Position numbers and translations under genes: made by a program. A stretch of DNA of 64,000 nucleotides from assembly GCF_902459465.1 (NCBI RefSeq), contig NC_047065.1, forward strand, positions 13,369,634-13,433,633, written 5' to 3'. Each line of letters begins with the position of its first letter. The first letter of the stretch is position 1. Source of the DNA: Asterias rubens (lineage: Eukaryota > Echinodermata > Asteroidea > Forcipulatida > Asteriidae). Shown here one piece after another: positions 12,717-23,240 of the stretch. The notes under the pieces are model-generated. The model saw only the letters and a program-made list of their open reading frames with translations. It did not search any database and was not told where the DNA came from.

Positions 12717-13065
12717 TTGCTTCTCACTTGCTGTATCTCAACATATGAATACAAAAACAAACCTGTGAAGATTTGAGCTCAATCGGTCATCGTATGTGCG
12801 AGATAACGATGACAAAAAAAAAACCCTCGCACACGAAGTTGTAAGCTTTCAGATGCTTGATTTCGCGACCTCGACTTCTAAATCTGAGGTCTCAAAATCA
12901 AATTCGTGAAAAAAATACGTCTTTCTCGAAAACTACGTTATTTTAGAGGGAGTCGTTTCTCACAAGGTTTTATACCATCAACAGCTCCCCATTACTCATT
13001 ACCAAGTAAGGATTTATGCTGATAATTATTTTGAGTAATTCCCAATAGTGTCTACTGCCTTTAAG
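12717..13065 (+). mobile_element. TTAA element family A, 5'-truncated
   Basis: Begins inside the element at GCTTCTCACTTGCTGTATC; the right end GTGTCTACTGCCT with TTAA is intact. Confidence 0.85.
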
Positions 13066-14369
13066 TTAACTTCTATTGAGCCTTTGGTCAATCACTATTC
13101 ATATTTATATAAATAGCCTACCCCTTAGAAGGCTCGAATAAAATCTTAAGAAGTAAACAATAAATGAATCCAAAACTAGGCCTATATTATCATAGGGTCA
13201 AAGAGGATACCAAATACTGATAATCAAAACTTTCCAATTAAATGTCCTGATTAGTGTGTGGATGTGACAATTGTCATGGGGTCATTAGTCAGACACCATT
13301 GACTTCACGACGAAACCACCATGCTCGTTGGGCAGAGGGTACCCCCCCCCTCCCGAAGTTCACATTCCTATATTCATATTGTGCCAAAGTACCCCCCTCC
13401 CCCTCCCCATCTGCTTTAATAGAAAATGCTCTACAGAATTCCTGAGATGCCGAGCACACAATAAAGACACAATGAAGGTACACCACGCCCCCTTGAGCAA
13501 TGTACGCTAGGCAACTGTGAGGCAACCAACTGCAGTGCATGCTACAGCACACACTTTGGTAGCACATGCATAACTCTTTTAAACACTGTCTTATGATCCT
13601 CAAGAATAATTGTGTGAACATGAGAATAGATTCTCTTCTTGGAGATTGCTTGGACCTGGTTGCCTGCAAATTGCCTCGTGTGACATCGCCCTTTAAACAC
13701 ACCCACCGCCATCTAGGGACGTCGTTCAGCAGAGCAGTGTGCCGCTGAGCAGATATAGTGAAGCATAGAGCAATGAACTGTCTTGTGCAAGGAGGACGAA
13801 ACTAAAACACAAACAAACAATCCCTATAAATTATCCAACCTCATCAAAATATTGAATTGGATAATCTCGTAACCTACTTTGAAATTGAGTTCACGGATCT
13901 TTGGACTCGGGGTAGACCCTCGCCGGTGACACAAGAAGCCCTTCTCCGTTTTTTAATATGCCACCGTGTCTCTAAGGCGAAAACAGGTGATGAACTACAA
14001 TCCCAAAAGACAGTCAATCTACCGTCAAGGTCGCTCCATGACTGTCAACTTTTGAACCCTCAGCAGCCAAGGAAAGAACAAAATTGTTTGTTTCCGGATT
14101 TCGTGCTCCGCCATGTGGCACTTCGGCCCCGTCGAGCGCAGTAAGTCATTTAATTAGTTGGGTTTTGATCATGATTGGCGTGTGGAAAGTGGAATAATTA
14201 TGTGTGGAGAAGAAGGTGTTTGCGAGTGGTGGGGGAATAACCGGTGTCGTAAAGGTCAACCGTTGAATGCATCTATCTCCTATAAGACAAGACTGATTGC
14301 CATTTTAATTTGGCGGTAAACCAGGATACTGTATCTGTTCGAATCTTGATCGAGTTATCTACTCAATGG
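13066..14369. other. Intergenic, less repetitive stretch
   Basis: Contains C-rich tracts at 13344-13410 and a 137-codon minus-strand frame (13289-13702) that runs through them. That frame has low-complexity Gly/Glu runs and no domain, and is not called. The weak exon candidate at 14113 is here. Confidence 0.45.
14113..14140 (+). other. Weak candidate first coding exon
   Basis: An ATG in good context (CTCCGCCATG) is followed by eight open codons and a consensus donor GTAAGT at 14141. The phase (one base left over) is the one needed by the exon at 21394, and would put the start of the protease gene 7.2 kb upstream of it. Phase agreement has a one-in-three chance of being accidental, so this is a suggestion only. 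Confidence 0.15.
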
Positions 14370-14751
14370 TTAAAGACACTGGACACTATTGGTAATTGTC
14401 AAAAGACTAGCCTTCACAGTTGGTGTATTTCAACATGTGTATAAAATAACAAAAAAATTGAGCTCAATCGGTCGTTGAAGTTGCGAGATAACTATGAAAG
14501 AAAATACACCCTTGTCACACGAAGTTGTGTGCTTTAAGATGCTTGATTTCGAGACCTGAAATTATAAATCTGAGGTTTTGAAATCAAATTCGTGGAAAGT
14601 TACTTCTTTCTTGAAAACTATACGTCACTTCGGAGGGAGCCGTTTCTCACAATGTTTTAAACCATCAACCTCTCCCCATTACTCGTTACCAAGTAAGGTT
14701 TTATGATAATAATTATTTTGAGTAATTACCAAAAGTGTTCAGTTCCTTTAA
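14370..14751 (+). mobile_element. TTAA element family A, copy with TTAA at both ends
   Basis: Left end AGACACTGGACACTATTGG; right end mutated to AAAGTGTTCAGTTCCT. TTAA on both sides. Confidence 0.9.
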
Positions 14752-15475
14752 TATTCTGATGTGTAGTTCGTATGTACTTTAATAGGTTTTTATATAGGCC
14801 TATAAATAAAGGTAGATGTAGTGGGCTTGGCTTTGATCCAAACCGGACCTTCTATATACAAGTACGAACAAAAACATGTCCATTTATAGAAATTACAGGA
14901 CTTTCGTCAGTGGCATAAACAAGTATAACACGCATTAAGATACCAATTTATAAGGGCATCAAAACAACCAGGTAGGTTTATTGTATTCGATTAGACGTCA
15001 AAAAAGAGGATCAATAAAATAAAATGGGATTTAGCGCCATTAGAAACCCAGGCCGTAATCGAATTGGCGGTTACAGCTACAGCTATGGCTAGATTTCCGC
15101 GCCATCGTGCGTTGACGTATGGCGTCCTTGGCAACACCCTTAGCAACAGACGTAGCCGTAGTTGTAGCCGTCAACTTTGGACAAAATATTTGTCGAAAGC
15201 TGCACATCATGCCGTCATTACCCATCAATCATCAGGCACAAAAAGCCTTGTTTACAAACCTAATTGTTTTCTTTTCTTTTCACCTGCCATAAGAGGTCGT
15301 GTTAACATTCAGGTGTGAGGGGGCGTGGCACTCATTTTGGTGATAGAGTGCATTGACCCGCCCAATATAGGAGGTGATTTGAAGCAGATCACAGTTGCAC
15401 AACACCATCGATGCAGATGTTGAATTTGTATTAGTTGAGTTGTTTTGAATCTGATGTTAAAAAATATATATATAT
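14752..15475. other. Intergenic, no gene seen
   Basis: Repeated GTAGC/GCTAC motifs at 15070-15175 (CTACAGCTACAGCTATGGC, CGTAGTTGTAGCCG) make a weak inverted repeat; otherwise nothing. Confidence 0.5.
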
Positions 15476-15546
15476 TGAGTGGGATTTGAACCAACGATCT
15501 CCGGTTCAACGTGCCGGCACTCTTCCAACTAAGATATCTATAGCCC
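15476..15546 (-). mobile_element. tRNA-derived SINE fragment
   Basis: Minus strand: TTAGTTGGAAGAGTGCCGGC resembles D arm plus anticodon stem, and GGTTCAAATCC (15482-15492) is a B box. Directly next to a family A copy. Confidence 0.6.
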
Positions 15547-16228
15547 TTAAAGGCAGTGGACACTATTGGTACTTGTCAAAGACCAGTCTCCTCACTTGGT
15601 GTATCACATCATATGCATAAAATAACAAACCTATCAAAATTTGAGCTCAATTGGTCGTCGAAGTTGCGAGATAATAATGAAAAAAAAAACACCCTTGTCA
15701 AACGAAGTTGTGTGCAATTAGATGGTTGATTTCGAGACCTCAAATTCTAAATAAGAGGTCTCGAAATCAAACTCGTGGAAAATTATTTGTCACTCCATTA
15801 ATTAATAGTCTGTAACCATTTCGGATTGCACGACACTACATGCAGCACAGTAAAAGTTTTTGTATTCGCGTCGTCCGTGGATTGTAGCATTCAGGTCTGT
15901 AACTTAATAATAGTAGTACAATATTTAGAAATGTTTGGGGTGTTATAAAACAAATATTGACTGCTTTTACTCGTGCAATGGTTAAAACTATGACTCCCTT
16001 GGTGATCCCCGTAGCGTTCTATTTTCCCTCGGCTTCGCCTCGGGAAAATAGAATGCTCCGGGGATCACCTCGGATTCGCCTCGGGAAAATAGAATGCTCC
16101 GGGGATCACCTCGGGAGTCATAGTTTTAACCATGGCACTCGAAGCAGTCAATATTTGTATACTATCAACCTCTCCCCATTACTGTTACCAAGTAAGGTTT
16201 ATGCTAATAATTATTTTGAGTAATTAAA
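15547..16228 (+). mobile_element. TTAA element family A interrupted by an E element
   Basis: The left two thirds (15547 to about 15795) and the last 75 bases (16155-16228) belong to one family A copy. An E hairpin element fills the gap. The extreme right inverted end is missing (ends AGTAATTAAATT). Confidence 0.85.
15796..16157 (-). mobile_element. Hairpin element E, copy 1, nested in family A
   Basis: Consists of about 170 bases of unique arm plus a long palindrome (15957-16150). The palindrome arms pair GACTGCTTTTACTCGTGC with GCACTCGAAGCAGTC and centre on CTCGGCTTCGCCTCG. One arm contains a 48-base internal tandem duplication. The arm matches 63035-63215 in inverted orientation. Confidence 0.85.
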
Positions 16229-17490
16229 TTTTAGTTTGTTTTGACGAAGCTGCCATTTTTGTGGTTTTTTTCGATGACGATTTTTTTTTAAATCGATGAC
16301 GATTTTTTTTAAATCGATTTAGCCATATTAATTATTTATTAATATTAGTATATATCCAGTCAGTGTCCCCTTGTGGGTTTTTGATATTTCAGGGAACTTT
16401 TAGGACGTTTTGATTAAAATCTGCAGTTTTGTTTTATTAGTCGATGGCATATCATTGTAAATATAGGCCTAATGGTGTAAAAACGATGACGTTGTTATGG
16501 GAACACAGACACCAAGAACTTTACCAATCCTTATGCCATTGTGTCATATCGTGGTTGTGATTGGGTCATTAGTTTTGCCACATCGCAGGAACGCTAGGTA
16601 TAACTTCCAATGATTTATTGATACTGTTTGAAACTGTCGTTTCCAAGTAACCCATGTCAATATTAAATGAAATTCATCCAAGCAGTAGCTTGGATTTTGT
16701 CTCACTTTTCAGGTCAGTATTATAATCGCAAGTTCATCTCCAGAATACAGAAGGAGAGAAACAATGTTTTCATTAATAATAATAGTTATGCGAATTAATT
16801 ATTAAACAATTATTATTAAGTAGGTTCGACGACCGATGAGATATTTCTGACCGTGTCCCTTTGGTCCTCTCGGGAGAGGAAACGGCCCGACTGTCGGGGT
16901 TAGCTTTCCCCCTTGTGGCGGCGAGTCTATCGGTATATAGCTTGGACGCCATACCGAACCACAGACAGCCCCCCATCCCTTACACTATGGTGTGCTCTCC
17001 ATGCTACGTCGTCAATCGGTTCAAAGGCGATTGAGCACAAGGCCCAAGTGAAACAAGTTGTTCTTCGCGAGCTACCAGCGATCGTTAAAATGATCAAGGA
17101 CATGACGCTGTCTATGTCAGACTTATTGACCTGTTAAAAATACGTCGGGCACCAACCTCAAACGGTTTGAAGTATGCACGCGTGGGGATAAAATGCATAT
17201 GAAGAGTAGTAAAACAGAAGCTGTGAAAGAAAGGGTTTATTTACACGAATGGTCAATTTCTACATGCTCAATAAGATGTTTCGGGTGAGGTTTAAATTCG
17301 AATTTGTCACCCAGTCGCCATCATGCAGAGAGTGCCACGAAGGAGCTTGATGGTATCCGACTACTCTCCAACAGTAAAACGTTTTTAAATATTGATAACC
17401 GAGAGCAACTGTTTTTGAGAGGTCAAACTACCCCCCCCCCCCCGCCACTAAGTACCTCTTGGGTGCCCTTTCGTATTACATCATCCCCAC
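16229..17490. other. Intergenic with one possible exon-like patch
   Basis: 16860-17130 is GC-richer and a plus-strand frame ends in a Lys/Leu-rich stretch that could be a helix, but no splice sites or family were recognised. Confidence 0.35.
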
Positions 17491-17494
17491 CGCA

Positions 17495-17850
17495 CCCCTC
17501 CTAGATTGTCACCTCGCGTGGTAAAAACCAGGGGGGATAGAAAATTATGAGTTTGTCTTTCAAGTGATGTCCAGTTGCATACAGCAATCCACATGGTCAC
17601 CATGAACAGTTCAGTACAAACGAAATAATTACCAAGACATACTGCTCGTACTTTACTAATCGAAAGGTCACCCCCCCCCCCCCCCCAGCCATCACCACAC
17701 AGCCACACATACCACTGTCTCCCCTATCCCAGTCCTCACCCCCATCCCCCACCCTAGATTGTCACTTGGCGTGAAGGCGTTGAAAATTAAGAGTTTGTCT
17801 TTCAATGTCCAGTTGCATAAAGCAATCCGCATGGACTCCGCAACCATAGT
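17495..17850 (+). repeat. Direct repeat of about 105 bases
   Basis: CCTAGATTGTCACCTCGCG to GCAATCCACATGG (17501-17597) recurs at about 17752-17837 as CCTAGATTGTCACTTGGCG to GCAATCCGCATGG. Poly-C tracts precede both. Confidence 0.8.
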
Positions 17851-20040
17851 TCAGTAGCCAACCCCATCTCCCAACACAAATCGATCGTAAGATGCGTAGC
17901 CTATGGAAACCGCATCATTGGCAACTGACCGCTAAGCTGAGACGCAGGGTTCACACAGAGTTCAGTCCATCTTCTTCTGCTCCCTATTGCTTTGCATGCA
18001 AAACATCCTCCTTGCCGTAAATACATCCCTTTATGCTTGGATGAAGTTACGGGAACTAATACGATTTAAAACCAGTCTCGGATTTTGTATGTGTGTTTAT
18101 ATAAAGAGACGCAAGTCCCCAATGTACAATTATGAAGATATCAGACTAGAAGATGGATTTCGTTTCTCTCTTTGCTTGTTGTTGTTGTTTTTGTTATTAA
18201 CGTTATTAGCGTGTTGTTTGATGACCTTTTTTATGAATTGAATATTGTAAATTTAATGTAAAATGTGTCCATCTACAGTTCATTCGTCAATGTTTTCGGT
18301 ATTTCCTCACTGATTGTTTGGGTGAGATGTTTATTCATGTTCGCTCGTGTATGGGTGAATTGTTCGAACTGCAATACACACGTCACCTCTTCATGATTTC
18401 ACTTCATTTGTCGTTCGTCGTGTTTGTGTTTTTGTGGGAGTTTTTGATGTTTTTTTTGCGGTTTTAGACTGCTCATGTTGCGTCACAACTTTTCCCGTTG
18501 GTGGTGTTGTTGTTGTTTGTGTTTATTTTTGTTGTCAACACCATCAGCTGTGCGTCGGCATTGTTCCCGCCTTTTGAATCCCAACAATAACCGCCCCTTT
18601 CGCTAATTGACCCCCCCCCCCTCCCCCGCCCACTCCATCCCAAGCCCCCGGCTAGTGGACGGTACAGCAAATTAAATTGTCGTCCTTTCAGACGAGGTGC
18701 ATTTTTTTGTAAACATTTAGCAACCATTAATAAAATGTTATCAAGAGACCCTTGCTAAAGTGCTCTCGTGTGTAAAAAGGGCTTTATCATCTATGATGAT
18801 CATCATCATAATCACAATCATAGTCAACAACAACATAATATCTATCTTCGCTGTCATAATTCCCTATCCTCACCTCAACTTCCCCATCTCATATTCTTCT
18901 TCTTAAAGTAAAGTGCGAAATGTAATACTTAATTCATATCTGGAAAACCGGACCTTGGAACAACATCCATAGCCAGCCTCTTTGCACCCGACACCCCTGT
19001 GTTTTCCCCCAACAGCTACAGGCGCAATTGCAATCACACTTGGCAATAAGCCCCATTTGCATTTATGTCTTCGTCTCTCTGTCTCTCTCTTTCTCTCTCA
19101 AGCCTAGCGATGACCTGTCCCCAAACTGACCCGGTCATCTCTCGCCTAAGGGGCAAGATCTTTTTATATATTGACCCGAACCTCTTTTGCGCAAGGTTTA
19201 AGTTCTGTCTCGTCAATACCGAAAATGTATATCGGGTTGACCGTATGGCTATCTACAGCGCGCATGGCAATATTAATACACGTATCGCCGCCGTTATTTT
19301 AAGCGCAGGTATGGTTTTCTCAAAAATTGTTGTTCGCACCGTTAATTTGTTTACGTGTAGTTCGACGGGTGGCATGCACGAACCGTCTTCCACACGCCGT
19401 GTCTTCGACGCGAGCAACGGCCAAGGAATGTCGGATAAACGTGGTGGTAGAAGATTGACTAAATCGCAGTGCTACGGCGTGCCGTTTTTACTCAGTCTGT
19501 TATTTCGTACAGTGATGCAAGGTGATTTGAATACAAGTGGTGATATACCATTGGCCATAACTGAACAGTCCAAACAGCCTTTGGTGTTCTTCTTTTTGAG
19601 TAGGGTGCCCAAAAGCGATAAGTTGAAAATCAATGGGTGTGTATTTCACCGTGATTCATTGCAGCCCGATGCGGTGTAAAGGTTCGTACCACCAGGTGAA
19701 CTATTCGGTTAATTGAATGTTGGCATCGCAGGACAATATCGACATTTTGTGAACAATAGATTGTTTGTAAAGATTTGACGTCCGAAACACTGAATTGCGA
19801 CGCCAAGAGTTGCACTTTTAGGTGAAATGTCGCTTTATCTAAGCTACTTTACCAAACAGTTACAGGTTTCTGTGACGAGAAAGGATTTAACATGGTTCTT
19901 CTTGTTTTGTTGTTGTCATATTATTTCCAATCACAGTTTTTCAAATAGGCTCTTAATGCTTTAAACTTTTGTTTTAGAAAACTCGAGTCCACGTGTTCAA
20001 GTTTCTAAAAGACAGTGTTTGGTCGTGTTAAGCCAGAAAG
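17851..20040. other. Intergenic, no firm gene
   Basis: Has long T-rich and C-rich runs. The largest plus-strand frame (204 codons, 19065-19679) begins in a CTCTCT microsatellite, shows no domain and looks like chance, though 19200-19450 is CpG-rich and could be regulatory. Confidence 0.4.
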
Positions 20041-20194
20041 CTTGAATTTAAAGCCATTATGCGTGCTGTAAAAATAATAGTGTCAGAATTGACCCGGATT
20101 CCAGGTGCCAGATGGTCTGGCCTATTTCGGGTCACAGGCTATTAAACTCGAGAGAAGTTGTCAAGGGATGGAATTCAAATTCGATGTTGTGTTA

Positions 20195-20255
20195 TTTGAA
20201 CCATTTCTGGGTCATTTTGGCACAGATCCCGGGTCATTCTGACCCAGAAATGGAT
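20195..20255. repeat. Small inverted repeat
   Basis: CCATTTCTGGGTCA and TGACCCAGAAATGG flank GATCCCGGGTCA; further GACCCGG motifs lie at 20092 and 20257. Possibly a short inverted-end element starting near 20045. Confidence 0.5.
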
Positions 20256-20544
20256 CGGGTCCAGACCCACATCAGAGTCAGATGAAAGCTATTTAGTTTT
20301 TAGTTAGACCAGCATGTTTATGTCACCTCGATGTTTACCAAAAGAGTGAATTTTTTGCATTCTGAAGCAACTCCTGGCTGGCGAGATTACTTTGATGTTC
20401 AATTTATATATATATATTTTTTTATAATAAATAAGTTATATCTGTACCGTGGTTGAAAAGGAAACAAAGTCTTTATGAACAACATGACATAATAGAATTT
20501 GCTCCGATCTTTATGAAATGGATGGTTAACTGAAATATTTGTAT

Positions 20545-20672
20545 TGTTGACCTCTGACCTGTGATGTCACAGTGGTTTCTCTGCTGACGAGTTTTCCTCT
20601 TCTTCGTCTTCTTCATTGGTTCCCGGATTGCTCCCCATGGCTGTTTCAACTCTTCTGTTAAGGAACCGTCTT
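20545..20672 (-). pseudogene. Inverted fragment of the retropepsin-like gene's 3' end
   Basis: Read on the minus strand, this matches 23444-23577 of the plus strand. Shared blocks include GACGGTTCC, GAAGAG, AATCCGGGAACC (GATCCGGGAACC in the gene), the GAAGAAGAGGAA acidic-tail codons, the TGA, and 3' UTR sequence GTGAC-TCACAGGTC-GAGGTCAACA. The copy lacks about 4 bases in the middle, which breaks the frame, and 6 bases before the stop. It still has an ATG-led 23-codon frame ending at the same TGA. It is not coding in any obvious way and looks like an old partial inverted duplication, about 2.8 kb upstream of and antisense to the intact exon. Confidence 0.7.
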
Positions 20673-21164
20673 CATAAGATGTGGCAATAAGAGTGTGCTT
20701 AGTTGTATGAAGCTGTTAATCGGAATAATCTGCTTAGAAATTATCTTTGCTAAATTATCTAAGCAAACCACTCCGGGTAAGGCATAGGTCGGTGCAATAT
20801 AATCTTCATGGAATTTTTGCTGTTAATATGTTTTTGATAAGCGATGGTTACAGTGCTAAGTATGATTTTATGCTTGCAAGCTTGTTGAAATTGGACCCTT
20901 ATAGTTAGACATGGGATTTCATGTAAAGTTCATATCCAGGGGGAAATTTCAAAGAGTTGTATTTCTGCACAAAACAGTGTTGCTTTTACGCAGAAAGAGG
21001 CTACCAGCCACTTATACATAGTTTGTGACTGGTCCCTGCTTATTCATTTTTGCTCAGCAGACATTTTTTAAAGCATTTTTGTATACATACGCAGCTCTAA
21101 GAAATTAGACCCATGTGCTAGTCTATGATTTTAGAACAGGCACATTAGTGTTGTAATTGTAGTT

Positions 21165-21300
21165 TTACAACACACTGCGCAATAATGGCAAAGGTCTTGA
21201 GTTTGAATCCCACCGAGTATATCCCTGGGAAAGTGCCGCGTATACAGTGCCTACACACATCGGTATAAGTAAGGGTAAGCCCGGAATTAATATCTCTGTT
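21165..21300 (+). mobile_element. Possible SINE fragment
   Basis: TTGAGTTTGAATCCCACC resembles a B box, followed by a SINE-like CGGTATAAGTAAGGGTAAGC body. Weak. Confidence 0.3.
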
Positions 21301-21393
21301 ATGGTATAATCACTCTTCAAAGATCCCCCGAAAAACTATTATAAACTTCTTTCACCCATTCAACCATTTGTTACATTTGTTTTCCCCAATCAG

Positions 21394-21561
21394 TACCAAA
21401 GCTCAGAAAGAGACGAAGAATAGAGGAACTGGAAGCAGAAGTTCCCGTTGCTATTGGATACTGGGGCAAGCCCTCAGCGCTAGAGGGCGCTAAGTATGAT
21501 TTCCTCTGCATACAAGCCACGCTCAAATCCAACAAGCCCGACAGTCTTTCCTTTGTCGAAG
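21394..21561 (+). CDS. Retropepsin-like aspartic protease gene, upstream exon
   Basis: An exon of 168 nt, framed by a CCCCAATCAG acceptor and a GTGAGT donor, is open in only one frame. It starts with two bases that finish a codon and ends with one base of the next. It encodes a strongly basic stretch (KLRKRRR), then EELEAEV and VAIGYWGKPSALEGAKYDF, then an LCIQATL strand and a SFVE turn that leads into the catalytic strand in the next exon. This order (strand, turn, catalytic DSG) is how retropepsins begin. There is no ATG in frame, so the start lies in an unseen upstream exon. A 9-codon candidate at 14113-14140 has the right phase but nothing else in its favour. The protein is presumably cellular, because no gag, reverse transcriptase or LTR is nearby. 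Confidence 0.6.
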
Positions 21562-21844
21562 GTGAGTCTTGCACATTAATGGAAAGTTTGGTGGCATGGG
21601 GCTAAAATTAGGAAATTTTGCTGTTAGGAAATGCCCTTTTACAGGATTTTTAATATTGTTCAGACAAGCACAAAAACACTTATAAGTGAGTTACACTTTA
21701 GTGATAATAGTTTGTTTGACTATTTCTATCGTATAAATTCGTATCACCCAAAACGCACAGCGCCCTCTTTGATTGTGTCCATCATTAGTCGCCCGTCACG
21801 TGCCAACCAAAGAAATAAACAACTTTTCAACAGTGCCGCTGTCA

Positions 21845-22225
21845 GATATGCAATACTGTCCACTCCGGACACTGTTGCATATGCAATCGTGCCCGGGGCT
21901 ATACAAAAACCGTCCGGTGGACATGTACACGATTGTACATGTATGTGCGCGCGAAAGCGAGCGTGCTTGCACTGAACCTACGTATATGCAGCATGAATAT
22001 TCACGTAAACCCAACAGCCGATTATTTCCGATGTCATTCATGACGGTTTTGCACGGGAGCGGACACAACTGCATATGCAAATGTGTCCGGGCGGACATAA
22101 TCGCATTATGCGGCAGCGTCCGGGCGGACACGATTGCATAATATTATGCAAAACTGTCCGGCAAACATTATTGCATATGCAATAATGTCCTTCGGATAGT
22201 ATTGCATAGATGACATAATTGCATG
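21845..22225. repeat. Cluster of TTGCATATGCAA palindromes and TGTCCGG/CCGGACA blocks
   Basis: Within 380 bases of the protease gene's intron, ATGCAAT/ATTGCAT occurs about a dozen times on both strands. It is mostly coupled at fixed spacing to GTCCGG or its complement CCGGAC. Examples of the full palindrome are near 21888 and 22172. ATGCAAAT, the POU-factor octamer, occurs at 22075-22082. The unit looks like an inverted-repeat satellite or a repeat-built regulatory patch. Confidence 0.6.
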
Positions 22226-22424
22226 CGACACCGCCACACGAACTAACTAAACCATGGTCGTAGAGAACGTTTATATAACTTATCCCATTGCACTATATAA
22301 GCGGCAAAGGCGGAATGCATAATAAACGAGATGAATCAATGCCCAGTTTTAGATGTGGGAGGAAACCCTTTAAAAAGGGAAACCCATGCCATCAGGGATT
22401 AGAAACCTAGTCCACAACCAAGGC

Positions 22425-22505
22425 TTCGGTCTGAGGTGGGATTCGAATCGGGGTCTTACACAGGTAAGCGGCAGGGAAATAAACCACTGAGCTATAAACC
22501 TGATG
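22425..22505 (-). mobile_element. tRNA-derived SINE in the protease gene intron
   Basis: Minus strand: TTATAGCTCAGTGGTT (A box) and GATTCGAATCCCACC (B box). It ends 45 bases before the catalytic exon. Confidence 0.65.
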
Positions 22506-22549
22506 AAACATGAAACGCAACTTCTTCTTTCCCCCTCCCCTATTTTTAG

Positions 22550-22719
22550 AATTTATGGTTGATTCCGGAAGTGACGTAGTCACAGCGAGACAGGAGATTC
22601 TTGATCAGCTTGACCTTGAGCTGATCGGTACCATTCAGAGTAGGGGTGTTCACACCACGGTAGAGAAGCAGCTCTACAAGGCGATACTGCGCATTGGAAA
22701 ACAAGAGGCTGAGATTGAG
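22550..22719 (+). CDS. Retropepsin-like aspartic protease gene, catalytic exon
   Basis: A TATTTTTAG acceptor opens this exon in the phase left by 21394-21561. The first residues are EFMVDSGSDVVTA, the hydrophobic-hydrophobic-D-S-G-S/A active site of retropepsins (one Asp per chain, so the enzyme should work as a dimer). Then come ILDQLDLELIG, SRGVHT where the flap would be, and the strand pair KQLYKAILRIGKQEAEIE. In this fold the last strand continues into the sequence that opens the next exon, so the coding part should end at 22719, phase 0. The bases there are GAG then GAAAGT, not a GT donor. If the exon is instead read through, it stops at 22743 after 8 further residues. The substrate is unknown; cellular relatives process proteins or bind them in quality control. 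Confidence 0.75.
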
Positions 22720-22770
22720 GAAAGTCTAGGGCCCTTCATATTGTAACCATCCCAAAGACAAACTTTATTT

Positions 22771-23158
22771 TAAAAAGGCACTGGCAGGACACCTTTGGTG
22801 GTTCTCAAAGAACAGTGTTTTCACGTGTATCCAAGTATTATTCTATAAAGTAACAAATCTTTGAAAAGTTGGACTCAATTGGTCATCGACTTTGCAAGAG
22901 AATGAATAGTGAAAAAAAAGCCACCCTTAGTGCACATTTTGTGTGCTTTCAGATGCCTTAAAAATGTGTCAGGCCTAAGGTAATTTAACGTAAGTGGGAA
23001 GTTACCTCTTTCTTAAAAACAACATTACTTTTAGCTCCATGTTCAGTGGGAGCCATTTCTCATAATGTTTTATACTATCAGCAGCTCTCTGTTGCTCGTT
23101 ACCAAGTAAGTTTTTATGCTAACAATTTATTTTGCAAATAGTATCCTGTGCCGTTAAA
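22771..23158 (+). mobile_element. TTAA element subfamily A2 in the protease gene intron
   Basis: Long A2 copy with AGGCACTGGCAGGACAC at the left, GTGGGAGCCATTTCTCAT inside, and ATCCTGTGCC followed by GTTAA at the right. It fills most of the intron between the catalytic and last exons. Confidence 0.8.
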
Positions 23159-23240
23159 CTGAAATAAACTCGCCAAGTTCTTTCCTAACTCATGGTATAA
23201 TGAGTTAATTTTGAGTCTGTGAACACTTTGCAATAAACAG

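Noticed and set aside
13289..13702. 137-codon minus-strand open frame
   Set aside because: Passes through C-rich tracts giving Gly/Glu runs; no domain.
16913..17137. Exon-like frame ending in a Lys/Leu-rich helix
   Set aside because: No credible acceptor, no recognised family, single stretch only.
19065..19679. 204-codon plus-strand open frame
   Set aside because: Begins in a CT microsatellite and shows no family resemblance. Could be reopened if transcripts exist.
22550..22719. Endogenous retrovirus or LTR element around the DSGS protease exon
   Set aside because: No gag, reverse transcriptase, integrase, LTR or primer site nearby; the protease is split by introns.
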